Shown: positions 10,880 through 23,299, numbered from the stretch's first letter. The stretch: 64,000 nucleotides of DNA from Margaritifera margaritifera (GCA_029931535.1 JAQPZY010001234.1:62001-126000), one strand, 5' to 3'. Program-made: numbers and translations. The notes: generated from the sequence alone by a model not told the origin.

Positions 10880-12623
10880 TATCTTGATCCATTGTAGATC
10901 GCTAATCAGCATCATTTATCGAATATTGAAAAGCATTTATGCCATGACTCTTTCTTTCAAATTTTGTTCAATTCAGTTGAGCGGTTTTTGAGTTAAAGTC
11001 GTTTAGAGGGTGTTTCTATTTTTTAGTAACTGTTAGTAGCTGTTGCCATATTTGGTGTCAGATCGTCATCATTATTAAAAAATTAAAAAGTCTGAAAGCT
11101 TGAACGCTCTATGTCAAATTGGATCAAATTATATGAGTACCATTTGAGAACAAGTCATAAATAGGTTTTTGCATTTTAGCAACAGCAACCACATGTGACG
11201 ATGGATGGGCACCATTTGTAAGAACTTGAAAGGTCTTCACGAAAGAGAGATTTCTGTCAAATTTGGTCATGTTCTGTTAAATGTCTTATGAGGAATTGTT
11301 TAATTTTGTTTCATACTTGATAAACAGCGGCCATATTTTGTTTTGACTCACTGACATAAATTATACAAATTTCAAAGACCTTCATGTCCTATCAGTTTCT
11401 ATCCAGTTAGGTCAAATTCTATTTAGCGGTTTTCGAAAAAGAGACAGTTCAAAGTACATCTGCATCATTTGCAAAAATTTGAAAGGCCTTCATGCTAGAA
11501 TGCTTTCTGTCAAATTGGTCAAAAGTTTTAGCCGGATCGGTCGTGGTGATGTGTCACTGTGCTAGGCACGTCACTCTAATTGCCTTGGTACGATATATCC
11601 TTTCACGTTTGATGTGCCCTTAAACACCAATCAACCAGTCAATACATCGCGTAATCAATCTGTTCAGCATATTTTGAAATTAATTTGCTTAAAGGTATTT
11701 CTGTATCTAACACAGGGAGCCATATTGGACTACGGGGATTGGCATTATTTGTATAAATTTGAAAGCATTTATTCCAGAATATATCTGTCAAATTCGGTCA
11801 AATTCGTTCAGCAATATTTGAGAAGAAATAATTTACATGTTTGTCTAATTTTAATACTGGTAACGTATTTTATGACAGTTAGGGATCTTTAGAAAAAAAT
11901 GGAAGGGCTTTTATGCCAATATGATTTCCATCAAATTTTCTCAACATCTGTTGAACGGTTTTTGGAAAGTAGTCGCTTGAAGATTCCAAACTTCAGCAGC
12001 GGCAGCCATATTTAAAGACGGATTGATATCATTACAAAGCTTTTATGCTAGAATGCTTTCTGTCAAGTTTGGTTACATTCTGTTCAGCGGTTATTGAGAA
12101 GAGGTGATTTAAAGATTTTTCAAAGTTTAGTAATAGCGTCCAAAATTGACGATAGATCTCTATGATTTGTAACATACTTAAAAGCCTTAATGCCAGAATA
12201 CTTTTTCTCAAGTCGTTTGGGTGTTTATTGTTCCTTTAGTTACGGTGGCCATATTTAAAGGTGGATCTACATCGTTCGTACAACTATAAAAATCTGTTTA
12301 TTCCAGAATGCCTGAATCAAACTGGGTCAAATTTTCTTTAGCGGTTTTTTATAAGAGGCCGATTATAGTTTTTTCTTCTAATTTTAGTAACTGCGGCCAT
12401 ATGTTATCAATTCATTTATGCAAATTAAACGGCCTTGCTACCAGATTAAACTTTTCCATGTCTAGTTGAAATTATTCTATTTTTCTTTTCTTTCTTTTTT
12501 TCTCTTTTTGTGAACAAGGTGAAGTAAGTGTTGACTGACGAACTATGCACGGCTGACTACAGATGAAGCAAGGTGGAGGCAGGGCTCTACCATAAGCCGA
12601 TTTGTTTTACGGCCAGGTGAGCT
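10880..12623 (+). repeat. Degenerate ~140-bp tandem repeats of a mollusc-type interspersed element
   Basis: About ten diverged units share the phrases 'gcggccatatt', 'atcatttgtaaaaatttgaaagg', 'ttcatgccagaatgctttctgtcaaatttggtcaaattctg' and 'tcagcggtttttgagaaga'; for example near 10,980, 11,285, 11,433, 11,815, 11,953, 12,085 and 12,340. The array ends in GGCCAGGTGAGCT (12,611-12,623). A partial inverted partner (AGCTCACTTGACC) lies at 10,481-10,493, a possible but unproven other end. Internal tandem units bounded by short inverted ends fit pearl/HINE-type non-autonomous elements. No coding capacity. Confidence 0.65.
11527..11650 (+). mobile_element. Probable SINE inserted in the tandem array
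   Basis: A block unlike the surrounding array interrupts it. It begins near GCCGGATCGGTCGTGGTGAT and ends in CCCTTAAACACCAATCAACC, a tail phrase common in invertebrate SINEs. A tRNA-like promoter is not clear, and the boundaries are estimates. Confidence 0.4.
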
Positions 12624-13681
12624 AGAAACCGGAAGAACTCTTGCTCGATACTATTTCTCTCGTTCTTAGTTCAGTCAACCATCTGAAAGACAAAGGTATT
12701 GCTATCCACCAAGTCTCTGACTTCTGTCGACACGTGTTTTATTTTCATTTAACGATAGAGGTACGGTCCGCAAGAGAATGTTACCAACTAGAAACCAGTA
12801 AAATATCCCCAAAGATTTTTGTAAATGTATTTATGTTCTTATAAATTTGTGCATGAAATATGACACACAAAAGAACAAAAAAGAAGGCTTTAATGGAGTT
12901 ACTTAACACGATTATTTATAGTATGTACTGTCCGAACATCACACTATTATCTTTTGAAGTTTTAAATGCCTGTCAGCAATGAAAATATTCGAATTTGCGA
13001 ACAATATTCCTGCCTAAAAGCACGACTCATGGTACTCACATGTCTTGTAAATTTCGTTGTTTGTCTTACGTTATCATTTGATCATTTACCAGCAGATTGG
13101 TCGAATTAATTAATAATTAAAAAGGATTTAGAATGCATTGAAATACTTATATTGTCCCTCTGAGTCAAATTTTAATTTAAAGGTGTTTACTTATCACAAG
13201 AAAGATTAATAAATGTATTAACAGACGGTCTTTAAAATAAACAATAAATGACATGATGAGAGTTATTATATCTGGCTTCAAAACTGTAATGAAAATTTTT
13301 CCCCATGTTTCTTGCCGACGTTGTTATTGCTGTTAAGTGTAATTATGAACTAAATATGACAACAATTTCCTCAAGTTGGTAATTGTTGCAAGATTGGCTG
13401 ATTTTAACAGTTTAATGGTCATACATCTAGGTTGAATAAAGTTTTTAGCAGTCTTTGTCTCGTTTTGAAGAACCTCGCTTTTATCAGAGTATTCCGCTCT
13501 TAAAAGTGATACGCAATGGGAATCGGTCTTTCTTATCAGCAAAAAAAGCAAAAAAACAATGTATTTAAACAAGCTTTGACTTTACCACAATTAAGACAAC
13601 TCTTATAGATGCATACTACAAATAAGCATCGACAACAAACTTTAGCACACTTTGTTATTGACACAAACTTATCAAAATTAT

Positions 13682-13917
13682 AGGTTTCTGGCAACTATTG
13701 TTGCAGAAGGCACACAGTGTTTGCTTTGAGTGGTTTATATAGGTTTCTGGCAGCTATTGTTGCAGAAGGCACACAGTGTTTGCTTTGAGTGGTTTATATA
13801 GGTTTCTGGCAACTATTGTTGCAGAAGGCACACAGTGTTTGCTTTGAGTGGTTTATATAGGTTTCTGGCAGCTATTGTTGCAGAAGGCACACAGTGTTTG
13901 CTTTGAGTGGTTTATAT
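13682..13917 (+). repeat. Four 59-bp tandem units with an alternating two-unit pattern
   Basis: Units start AGGTTTCTGGCA at 13,682, 13,741, 13,800 and 13,859. Units 1 and 3 read GGCAACT and units 2 and 4 read GGCAGCT, so the effective period is 118 bp. The equivalent place in the third segmental copy (about 61,685-61,745) has a single, diverged unit. The array therefore arose by local amplification after the copies separated. Confidence 0.92.
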
Positions 13918-14182
13918 AGGTTTTTGTTTCTTCTGGACCAAGGGTTGAATCTTGTACTAGAGAAAGAATTGGAATGCGAGTGAATTGTGGGAAGATATGG
14001 AAAGCTTATTTTTGAAATTAGATTCAATATCATTTTATCAGAGATTAAGTTTTATACATGTATCGCCAAGCAGTTTGGCTTAAATTGTTCAGAATCATGT
14101 ATTATGTTTAAGGATATTAATTTTTATATGTTAATATACTTTTTTCTGGTGCTTAGTCCAGTTTCATAATTCCATTTATGAT

Positions 14183-14232
14183 TGAGGTGTTTTCGTTAAT
14201 GCTCATTGAGGTGTTTTCGTTAATGCTCATTG
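14183..14232 (+). repeat. Two 24-bp direct units
   Basis: GAGGTGTTTTCGTTAATGCT...CATT occurs twice in succession. Confidence 0.9.
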
Positions 14233-14440
14233 ATTTCAAGAAAACTCAGAATTTGATTTTTAGAATATTCAGAGTGAAGTTCGTGTTTGAATATGATATT
14301 AGTTCGTTATTTTCCATCTCTCTGGGATATTTCTAAATTAGACATAAAGAATCTAGCCGCGGGACTTCTCACTATCGAAAATTTTGACTTTAACTTTAGA
14401 TTACAAAACGTTTGCATGTAAGCAGAAATTCATTTATAAC

Positions 14441-15040
14441 AATGAAAGAAAATTCAGATACTGAGACAATATAAACAAAACAAAACAGATAGCCTGGACA
14501 AATGGACTGTTATGGCATTGTAATGAAAAATGACCCAGTTCTATGTGAAACACAAGTAAGGTAATTGGGCAGGAACTAATAATAGTACATAATTATATAA
14601 TATTCATTCATGGTGTTCCAAAATGACCCAAAATGCCATAAAAAAGAGGAGTGTTGAAAATTGGAATAAGGACAAGGTTTATGTGATATAAACATCAGCC
14701 TGAGGTGCGATATGATGTATTACATGTCATTATCTTCGAGGCATTGGGACATTATTCAGGGTAAAACCTAACAGCGATTGCTTCTCTTTGTTTCCAATAA
14801 GTTACCAGTTTATCGTTTTACAACAAGAAGTTTGCATCGACAATTCCAATATCTGGGTTCAACTGTATTGCCGAACTTTTTTCTATCCCGTTCATAACCA
14901 TAAACATAAACCCACAACAACTAGCATTTGAAATTATCTGCTATAAAATGAACGAAGAAATACAAATCTTGAACTCGCGATCTACTGCAAAAGATTTAGA
15001 TTTCTAACTAAGAAACTGCACGATAATTGTAAATGTGACA
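14441..15040. other. Unassigned AT-rich spacer
   Basis: No ORF above 60 codons, no repeat and no recognised element between the segmental-repeat block and the minisatellite. Confidence 0.5.
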
Positions 15041-15043
15041 ACT

Positions 15044-16378
15044 GAAAGTATCATGGCATTTAAATGACAGGATAAGTCCACGTAACGACTCATGATCATG
15101 GCATTTAAATGACAGGATAAGTCCACGTAACGACTCATGATCATGACATTTAAATGACAGGATAAGTCCACGTAACGACTCATGATCATGCCATTTAAAT
15201 GACAAGATATAGGTCTACGTAACGACTCATGATCACAGCATTTAAATGACAAGATAGATATACGTAACGACTTATGATTATGGCATTTAAATGACAGGAT
15301 AAGTCCACGTAACGACAAATGATCATCGCATTTAAATGACAGGATAAGTCCTCGTAACGACTTATGATCATGGCATTTAAATGACAAGATATAGGTCTAC
15401 GTAACGACTCATGATCATAGCATTTAAATGAAAAGATATATATACGTAACGACTCATGATCATGGCATTTAAATGACAGGATAAGTCCACGTAACGACAA
15501 ATGATCATCGCATTTAAATTAAAAGATATAGATCTACGTAATGACTCATGATTATAGCATTTAAATGACAAGATAGATATACGTAACGACTCATGATCAT
15601 GCCATTTAAATGACAAGATATGTCTACGTAACGACTCATGATCATGGCATTTAAATGACAGGATAAGTCCACGTAACGATTCATGATCATCGCATTTAAA
15701 TGACAAGATAGATCTACGTCACGACTCATGAACATCGCATTTAAATGACAGCATATCTCCACGTATTGATTCATGATCATCTCATTTAAATGACAAGATA
15801 GGTATACGTAATGATTCATGATTATGGCATTTAAATGACAGCATAAGTCCACGTAACGACTCATGATCAATGCATTTAAATAACAGGATAAGTCTAGGTA
15901 ACTACTCGTAATCATGTCATTTAAATGACAAGATAGGTATATGCAATGACTCATGGCATTTAAATGACAAGATAGGTATATGTAATGACTCATGGCATTT
16001 AAATGACAAGATAGGTATATGTAATGACTCATGGCATTTAAATGACAAGATAGGTATATGTAATGACTCATGGCATTTAAATGACAAGATAGGTATATGT
16101 AATGACTCATGGCATTTAAATGACAAGATAGGTATATGCAATGACTCATGGCATTTAAATGACAAGATATAGGTCTATGTTACGACTAATGATCATGGCA
16201 TTTAAATGACAAGATAGGTATATGTAATGACTCATAATCATGGCATTTAAATGACAAGATAGGTATACGTAATGACTCATGATCATTGCATTTAAATGAC
16301 AAGATAGATCTACGTAACAACTCATGCTCATGGCATTTAAATGACAAGATAGGTATACGTAACGACTCATGCTAATGG
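15044..16378. repeat. 45/39-bp palindrome-rich minisatellite (about 30 units)
   Basis: The main unit (45 bp) contains two adjacent perfect palindromes, CATGATCATG and CATTTAAATG, then a GACAGGATAAGTCCACGTAA-type linker. From 15,951 to about 16,184, six units are 39 bp: they lack one hexamer, so CTCATGATCATGG becomes CTCATGG. Variants with GATATAGGTCTACG linkers are interspersed. Both lengths are divisible by three, which keeps frames open on the - strand (up to 211 codons of a 15- or 13-residue repeat such as SRYVDLSCHLNAMIM). These frames are products of the repeat, not genes. Confidence 0.95.
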
Positions 16379-16855
16379 CACCAATCTGGGACAGATATGT
16401 ACATTGCACATTTCTAATTTGTTTCCTGTTATGTTCATGGTTAGGTGGCCTGGTCAATATAGACTTTGCTGCAATTAAACGTGTACCTTTTCTTACGACG
16501 CTTACAGACTACTTATTTGATTTACAATATATTTTTTATTTAACGTCAGTAACTTATTCACTGTGAGAAGAATCCATATAAGTGCAGGTTTTTGGTATAA
16601 AAAAATGGGGCATGTGTGTTGTATCACGAAATGGTGTATATGTTTTGAATGCAACTTGCTGTTTTAAGTAAAGTAATTTATTTAAACGCCTACTAGGCTT
16701 GGCGTACGAAGTAGGAATTGCAACAGAACGTGTTTTCAGAGCAATATTTAACAATCGAAAATACTATTAATTATTCTCTACTGCCACTCCCCACTTAACA
16801 ATAATAATGCAATTAATGCAGCAATTTTCAAACTGTGAAATTCGAAAATTGTATG
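16379..16855. other. Unassigned spacer
   Basis: Short frames on both strands only, none with a recognisable motif. Confidence 0.45.
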
Positions 16856-16985
16856 AATGAGTATTAAATTATATGAATGAATAATAAATTATATGAATGA
16901 ATAATGCATAATATGAATGAACAATGTATTATATGAATGAACAATAAATTATATGAATGAATAATAAATTATATGAATGAATAAA
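16856..16985 (+). repeat. ~20-bp tandem repeat (ATATGAATGAATAATAAATT)
   Basis: About six imperfect units built from TATGAATGAATAA-type sequence, ending in an A-run. Confidence 0.9.
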
Positions 16986-17615
16986 AAAAAATTTGTTCTG
17001 CTTATTTTTGAGGACAGCTTACATTTATGAAATTATCGCTAGCGATAGGAAATCGCTTGTTTGTATCTAAAATTACTAATATATATCAAAGACACTACAT
17101 TTTATTTGCCACAAATTAGCAAATTAAAATATATAGTATAAGAACTTGTGCCACAAAGAGAATATAATTTAAAGTTGATAATATCCGGCTCTTTTTTTCA
17201 CAAGTAATATGGATGACAAGTACCGATAGAGGCAACATTAAGTATACATAATATTGAGCACGGAAGAACAATATTTCATCATGTTTGTCAATTACTCAAA
17301 AAAAGTTTCCAAGAAAATGCGTGGAATTGTCTTGTAGAAAATACTGCCCAAAATCTCCCCCAAGCGACTGGAAGTCTGCATCTTTTATGTATGTTTACTA
17401 ATTATATATCTTTAGATTATAAATGTTCACGGTACTGAAAGTTATTTTTCTTACTCAGCACTCTAATATCGTACCCGTTTCTTGCCGGTTTAAACAGATT
17501 GCAAAGAATTTGCCGGTTGATGATATCAAATATGTCCACGAGACTGAAGAAGATATTCGGTTTAAAAATAATCGTTTAGCGGATTTTTCTCTGGGAGGTT
17601 TCGTTTATTATATTG
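16986..17615. other. Unassigned spacer with a 75-codon frame
   Basis: A frame at 17,423-17,650 (+) runs into the solo LTR and includes PVSCRFKQIAKNLPVDD. No family is recognised, and it ends inside the LTR, so it is probably fortuitous. Confidence 0.35.
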
Positions 17616-18425
17616 CTGGTGTTATGTATGATGTTTACATAATATTATAAATATTTTAGGAAATTATAAATGTTTCTTGACTTTAATACTTGCTCAAACC
17701 TTAATGTTATGTATAAGCTTTACATGTTAGCTATTATTCTTAAGTTAGGTTGTTTATTTAGTATTTGAGTTCAAGGACGGTTTTGGTAAACAAGTTGTTT
17801 ATTTAATTTGAGGTCAGGGTTGATTTTATTTACAGATAAACTAGAATTTCCTTGAGTTGTGTATTAAAGTCACATACACCATACTTTTCTAGAACATTCT
17901 GTCATGTGACCTATCTTTATATATTCAATGTTTAGCGGACAGTTTTTAGTTTTGACCTTACCATCATTCTATAAAGAGTCATTACTGTTGTGAAAAATCA
18001 TTTCAGATTAAGAGAGAGGAATTATTTAAAATATTTATTGGATTATAGTGCTCACAGACTTTTGGAATTTGGATTTTGAATTGATGATTTTGGTATTTAT
18101 GTAAACTTATTCAAAGATATTCTGGAGTACTTCATTTTGGCACATCAGCACATTAAAGACTGCTGGCACATCAGGACATTCCATGCTATTGGCACATCAG
18201 GACATTCAGGGATACAGTAATTCACTCGGAACATTCTATATTTAGGATTTGTGATTAAGACACTTAGGATTATTAGATTACTTGGATTTTAATTCACATT
18301 ATTGTAACTGTCTTTTGATTTTTATTTTAATTATCTAGAATAAATTACTCGTTGATATTTACTTGATTTTTGGTTTCACTTCCTTTCTGTTACATGTTTC
18401 TTAGACCATAGAGTCGTAACACTGG
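17616..18425 (+). mobile_element. Solo LTR of a Ty3/gypsy element, CTGG target duplication
   Basis: The LTR runs from TGTTATGTATGATGTTTACA (17,620) to TAGAGTCGTAACA (18,421), about 802 bp. Its ends and many internal phrases match the LTRs of the element at 49.5-55.4 kb: TTAATTATCTAG/GAATAAATT, TGGTTTCA...TTTCTGTTACAT, and the 'acatcaggacatt' stretch. CTGG flanks it on both sides (17,616-17,619 and 18,422-18,425), a 4-bp target site duplication. No internal sequence remains, as expected after LTR-LTR recombination. A second TGTTATGTATAAGC at 17,705 could be mistaken for the start, but only 17,620 gives the duplication. Confidence 0.88.
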
Positions 18426-18429
18426 ATTT

Positions 18430-19560
18430 ATTTATTTCGCTCAAATTTTTCTCATGTGCAAATATATGTGGTTATTATATTCACCAGTGTGAAAATATTC
18501 GATGGCAACGTGAAGTCTTACTGTGCATTGGGTCATTACTGCCTCGGCAAATTATTCCTGAGATATACGAGTATCAAGCACGCATATCAGTCTCATGATT
18601 GTTTTGTTATTAATGGTGGTATGTGATGCCGTAATATCTTTGGTGTCCTCAAAAACACATTGTAAACACAACGACGATATCTCCTGTCGTCAAAGCACAC
18701 TCAGCTGATGTATGTATGTATTTTAAAGGAAAGTTATATGAGCATTGAGAAATATTACGCACATACACACCTTTGACTGGACACTACTTGAGAAACATAT
18801 ATACAAGCATACCTTTGACTGGACACTACTTGAGAAACATATATACAAGCATACCTTTGACTTTATCCTAGTTGAGAAAATATAAAAATACATACCTTTG
18901 GCTTTAGCTTAATTAAGAAACATATACACAGATATAACTTTGACTTTATACCAATTCGTTTATTTTCCCCACAAAACAGCATTTCAAATAACTTAGAGCT
19001 CTGGGTTACTGTCACATGTGTTTAATTATAAGCTTATAGCAACAACTCAATCAGAAGGCAGGGTGTCATTGTTTTGAGCGAATTCATATATATTGTGTTA
19101 CGTCTTCCGAACCAACCTTGAACTCTGACGATAGATATTTTTGTGTATTTAGCTTCAATAGATTTTACAAGAAATTGCTTTTCATGTGCGATACGTACAA
19201 CATGGCAACACGAGGTATAACTCAAATTATCTAGAATCATGTGTTATTTTTAATATTTTAATATTTTTCACATCAATGTATTTTAACCTGGGACTAAGAT
19301 TCTATCGAAAACTCCTTACGTAATTACCGTATTTTGATTCCTACTGACTGATTTGAAGAATACAAGGAACATAATTTTCAGCGTCTTTGTAGTGCAGAAC
19401 TTTGTTGAAAATGACATTAGCTCGTATTTAGCTTTGCTTCTGGAGATTTCTAAATTGAAAATACATATGAGTTAAGTTGCGTAACATATCAAAACAGAAA
19501 AGCTTCTATCTAAATCCAGATGTCAAAGCTCTTGCATTTAAGAAGTATTATATTTATAAG
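18430..19560 (+). repeat. Dispersed segmental repeat, copy II (partial)
   Basis: 18,485-18,565 resembles 12,960-13,030 and 58,780-58,850. 18,590-18,720 resembles 59,265-59,440 (TTAATGG..., GTGTC-TCAA-AACA, GATATCTCCT). 19,215-19,540 resembles 14,085-14,440 and 61,890-62,215 (ATCATGTGTTAT, AGGAACATAATTTTCA, GTCTTTGTAGTGCAGAAC, AAAATGACATTAGCTCGT). All are in the + direction. No ORF is conserved among copies. Confidence 0.7.
18768..18965 (+). repeat. ~60-bp diverging tandem repeat
   Basis: About four units of ACCTTTGACTGGACACTACT...GAGAAACATATATACAAGCAT. The first two are nearly identical and the last two are diverged. Confidence 0.85.
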
Positions 19561-19830
19561 TCTAGCTATCATCACCACTCTAACACAAACATATCATAAG
19601 CTCGGAGTCTGCCTAAACTTGAAAGTCAATAGTGAAAGAAGTCGAACGCGAGGAGATTAGAGCAGTCTTCTACCACGCTTGCTGATTACGATCAGAACTG
19701 AAAGTTATTGAATTTTTTTATGATTAGAATCTAATACAGACAAAGAATTGCAATATAGGAGTTTTTAACTGTACGATTTTTAATAGTCCAATACAATCGA
19801 CTATTATTTTAGGCAAATTATGACATCGAT

Positions 19831-19994
19831 ACAATGCTTTACATATACAAATTACAATGCTTTACATATACAAATTACAATGCTTTACATATACAAATTA
19901 CAATGCTTTACATATACAAATTACAATGCTTTACATATACAAATTACAATGCTTTACATATACAAATTACAATGCTTTACATATACAAATTACA
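19831..19994 (+). repeat. 23-bp tandem repeat, seven copies
   Basis: ACAATGCTTTACATATACAA + ATT is repeated seven times almost perfectly. Because 23 is not a multiple of three, the frames through it repeat every 23 residues; they are not genes. Confidence 0.95.
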
Positions 19995-19999
19995 TACGC

Positions 20000-22294
20000 C
20001 AATACAGTATGAGTCAGTTCGAATCATCGACAATAAGTCTTTAGCCTGACTTTCATTGGTAAGATTTATATCTTTTGGATAAGACAGCACACAGACAAGT
20101 TAAACTGTATCAATTGTACACATATTATTTTTATGAATATAAAAATTATTTGTGTATGCGTAATGCATTAGCCTTCAGCGTTAATCTTAATAAATCGTAT
20201 ACACAGATTGTGCGGAAGAACGGTGCACAACTGTCTCAATTATATTATACACAAACAGATGCAGTTCACGAACTCATATAATGATTCAAAAGTTGAATAC
20301 GGAGGACACTGTCGTAGTTATCTGCGTTACAAGTCGGAATAGATTGGTTATGTCAATCAAATCAGAAGAAATAGGCATAGAATCACAAAGAGAAACTTCG
20401 ATCAAGGAGAGGACGTCATCCTCCTCCCACCTCATCCCTTAGCTTCCTTTCTTTCCCACGTATTTCTTGCCATCAGATTTTCGGCTTGATAATTTCTTAT
20501 GTTTTTATCTTATTATAAAGCAAAGACCTCAGTTAGAGATTTTACTAAACCATCCGTGTATGTGATTTAGATTTTCAGGCCTTTGACAGGAAACAGCCAT
20601 TCAGATACAAGCACATCCTAGTTGCATCCAACATGTAAATTTTACTGTCTTTTTACTAATACTACTGCTACTATTACAACTGCTATTACTACTATTGCAA
20701 TCTTTCATGCCAATTGTACGTATCTTCATTACTAACATTCATTTTGACTATGACCATACACATTAAGTCAGAAAGTAAATATCTACAAATGGAAATTTTT
20801 TGTATTGAATAAAATAAAATTTAGTTGTTAATTTACATACAATTTTAAAAAAAGCAAACATAAGGAACGGTGAATTTAATGCAGCTGTAGCAACCGTGTA
20901 CCGGTACTGTTCCTTCTTTTCTAATGTCTTTCCATGTGCTCATTATATCTGGATTGATCTATGTCGAGAGCTGAAATGGGAAGATCACGAGTAATTTACA
21001 GACGTTCTTAATCAATTATTCAACAGGCATAGCTGTTATTCTTTGAGACAAAATGGATTCCAGAGAGATCCCTCTCACTTCAATGACAACAACAACAACA
21101 ACAACAATAATAATAATAATAATAATAATATTTTCTATTTATCCATAATTACATAATTGGCTAGAAGTTAGTGTACATTATAGAACTGCAAATAAAACAT
21201 ACAAGTAACTAGATTAACAGCATCTGCAAAGAGAAAACACAGAAATTAATAGAAATTACTTAAGGTAGTATACTGCTATCGCACTGATAAATCACACTTA
21301 CCACGTACAAAATGTCCAACAATCAGGATTGCTCATTAAAATACTTTCAGAGGTATACTTAAAAGCGGAAACATTAGATGCTTGCTTAATATCATGCTGG
21401 AAACTGTTCTATAAAACTTCACCGGAGTAAGCAAAATATTTCTTAAAATACTCTGTTCGAACTTTTAGTATGCTAAATAATTGTTTTCACTCAACCGTTT
21501 ACTCATTGTGATGATGCTCCTTACAACGTAAAAATATTCAACTTAATTGATGCTAAATTATTGAAGACCATGAAAAGAAGAACATGATTTCTAAAATTAA
21601 TCCGTAATAGGAATATATCTAAAAGTGTAAGAAAGAAATAATGTTGATGCTAACATATCTTTCATATATAAAATCACTATGGCTGCTCTTTTTTGTAAGT
21701 TGTAAAGTTACTGCGTGTAAGAAGAGTTGCAGGTCTCCCTTCCCACGCAGCACAGGAGTATACCCAAACTGGAAACTGTATTATATATTTTCAAGATCAA
21801 CTGATCCAACAAAAAAAACCTACCTCTAATAGGTATGAACTTATATTTTTTGCAGCAAATGTTATTTTATAGTTTGATGATACAGGCTACGCTTGATAAA
21901 AAGGTCTATGGAACTGTAAAGTCGGCTACGTTTGCGTTTAATGACTATTGTACGCTGTATATAGTTGCGAAAATGAACTTCTCAAGGGAACGAATGAATA
22001 TATAAATTAAACTGACAATATGATAATGTAATATTAGCCAAAAAAGATATATTTTATATTACCTGACAGCATCAAGTAGAAGACTGAAAACATGTTTGGT
22101 AGTGCACCATTATGTATAGTGAACATCCTAATGGACAACTAAGAGCCCCTTGCACTCTTCCATACACGTATAATTTCGTATGATGTCTTAACGTGCTTAT
22201 TTAAACGATTGGCTCTGAATTAAACTACATTACAATACCATTAGAAACACAAACTGTTTCAGACTCTTAGAGAATCAATGAAAGAAAAGTCTTT
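20000..22294. other. Unassigned region with one (AAC)n(AAT)n microsatellite
   Basis: 21,084-21,130 is an AAC tract passing into AAT. The rest is AT-rich with no ORF above 75 codons and nothing recognisable. Confidence 0.5.
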
Positions 22295-22606
22295 TGAAAC
22301 GATAACAACATAATAAAAAGTGTGATAACTATTTCAATGACTCCGATAACCACATAATAAAAAGTGTTGTAACTATTTCAATGACTCCGATAACCACATA
22401 ATAAAAAGTGTGATAACTATTTCAATGACTCCGATAACCACATAATAAAAAGTGTGATAACTATTTCAATGACTCCTATAACCACATAATAAAAAGTGTG
22501 ATAACTATTTCAATGACTCCTATAACCACATAAAAAAAATTGTGACAACTATTTCAATGACTCCGATAACCACATAATAAAAAGTGTGATAACTATTTCA
22601 ATGACT
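22295..22606 (+). repeat. ~44-bp tandem repeat, seven copies
   Basis: The unit GATAACCACATAATAAAAAG...TGTGATAACTATTTCAATGACTCC is repeated seven times with a few substitutions. Confidence 0.95.
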
Positions 22607-23299
22607 CTAGTTACTATTTAGACGATTTTATTTAGACTTTTGTTTTCAAATTTTTATTTTTTTATGATTATAAATATGAAGAGTGACATTAAACAAGTTA
22701 AGTTGTGGCGGTCAATTAGTATCAGTTTACTATATTTTTAATTTATTTCTAGATAACATTTTCGTTTCTCATTATTATTACTTACATATGCCTTAGTTTA
22801 TAAATAAAAGGATTCAAACGGTTAGCTATTGGTGTGGAAATGATATCCTCAATACACAATTAGCCAAGGTTCAGGTCATTTTAAAGTTGATATTTGCCGT
22901 TTTGGTTTATTTTTTCCTATATCATCTACACCTGTTCAAATCCATTCGATAGAACGTTTCAGATTTAAATTTTGCATCTAATGAACTTTAACCCCATGTA
23001 ATATTTATTGGTAACATGTGACAGGCAAAATACAGCCTGAAAAGAAATTTGCAGCTATACTTCAGATGCAAATTCTAAGATGCCAAACTTATTCGTTCCC
23101 TGAAAATGTTCTCTTGATTGCAACATGTTGTTTGCATTATAGATAAAATCTCCATGTTATCACTTCTGTCCTTCTATGCGTCTGAGTCACACACTGACTG
23201 ATAATACTAGTTCCCAAATTCCAGTGTAATTTGCATTATTAACGCTCCTCCATCATATGTTATTAGTCTGCCGTTCGTTCTGATATATGAATATTGCAA

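Larger units (their letters stand above)
10500..14440 (+). repeat. Dispersed segmental repeat, copy I
   Basis: Blocks here match, in the same order and orientation, blocks near 57.5-62.2 kb, and some also match 18.4-19.6 kb. The matching pairs are 10,503-10,640 with 57,540-57,670 (shared CACTAAACTCTG / CGCTAAACTCTG); 12,630-12,835 with 58,330-58,560 (shared GTTCAGTC-ACCATCTG); about 12,960-13,030 with 58,780-58,850; 13,685-13,990 with 61,685-61,830; and 14,085-14,440 with 61,890-62,215. The blocks are diverged but clearly homologous by eye. They contain no convincing ORF. Copy I is expanded by a tandem-repeat element (about 10.9-12.6 kb) and a 59-bp array. Confidence 0.7.

Noticed and set aside
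15044..16378. CRISPR-like array
   Set aside because: Units are contiguous with no unique spacers, and the context is eukaryotic.
15004..16457. Series of overlapping repeat-protein frames
   Set aside because: Created by minisatellite periods divisible by three; present in more than one frame and with no composition typical of a gene.
17423..17650. 75-codon frame just upstream of the solo LTR
   Set aside because: It ends inside the LTR and has no recognised motif; retained only as part of an unassigned spacer.
19820..20049. Two overlapping frames with YKLQCFTYTN repeats
   Set aside because: Readings of the 23-bp tandem repeat in different frames.
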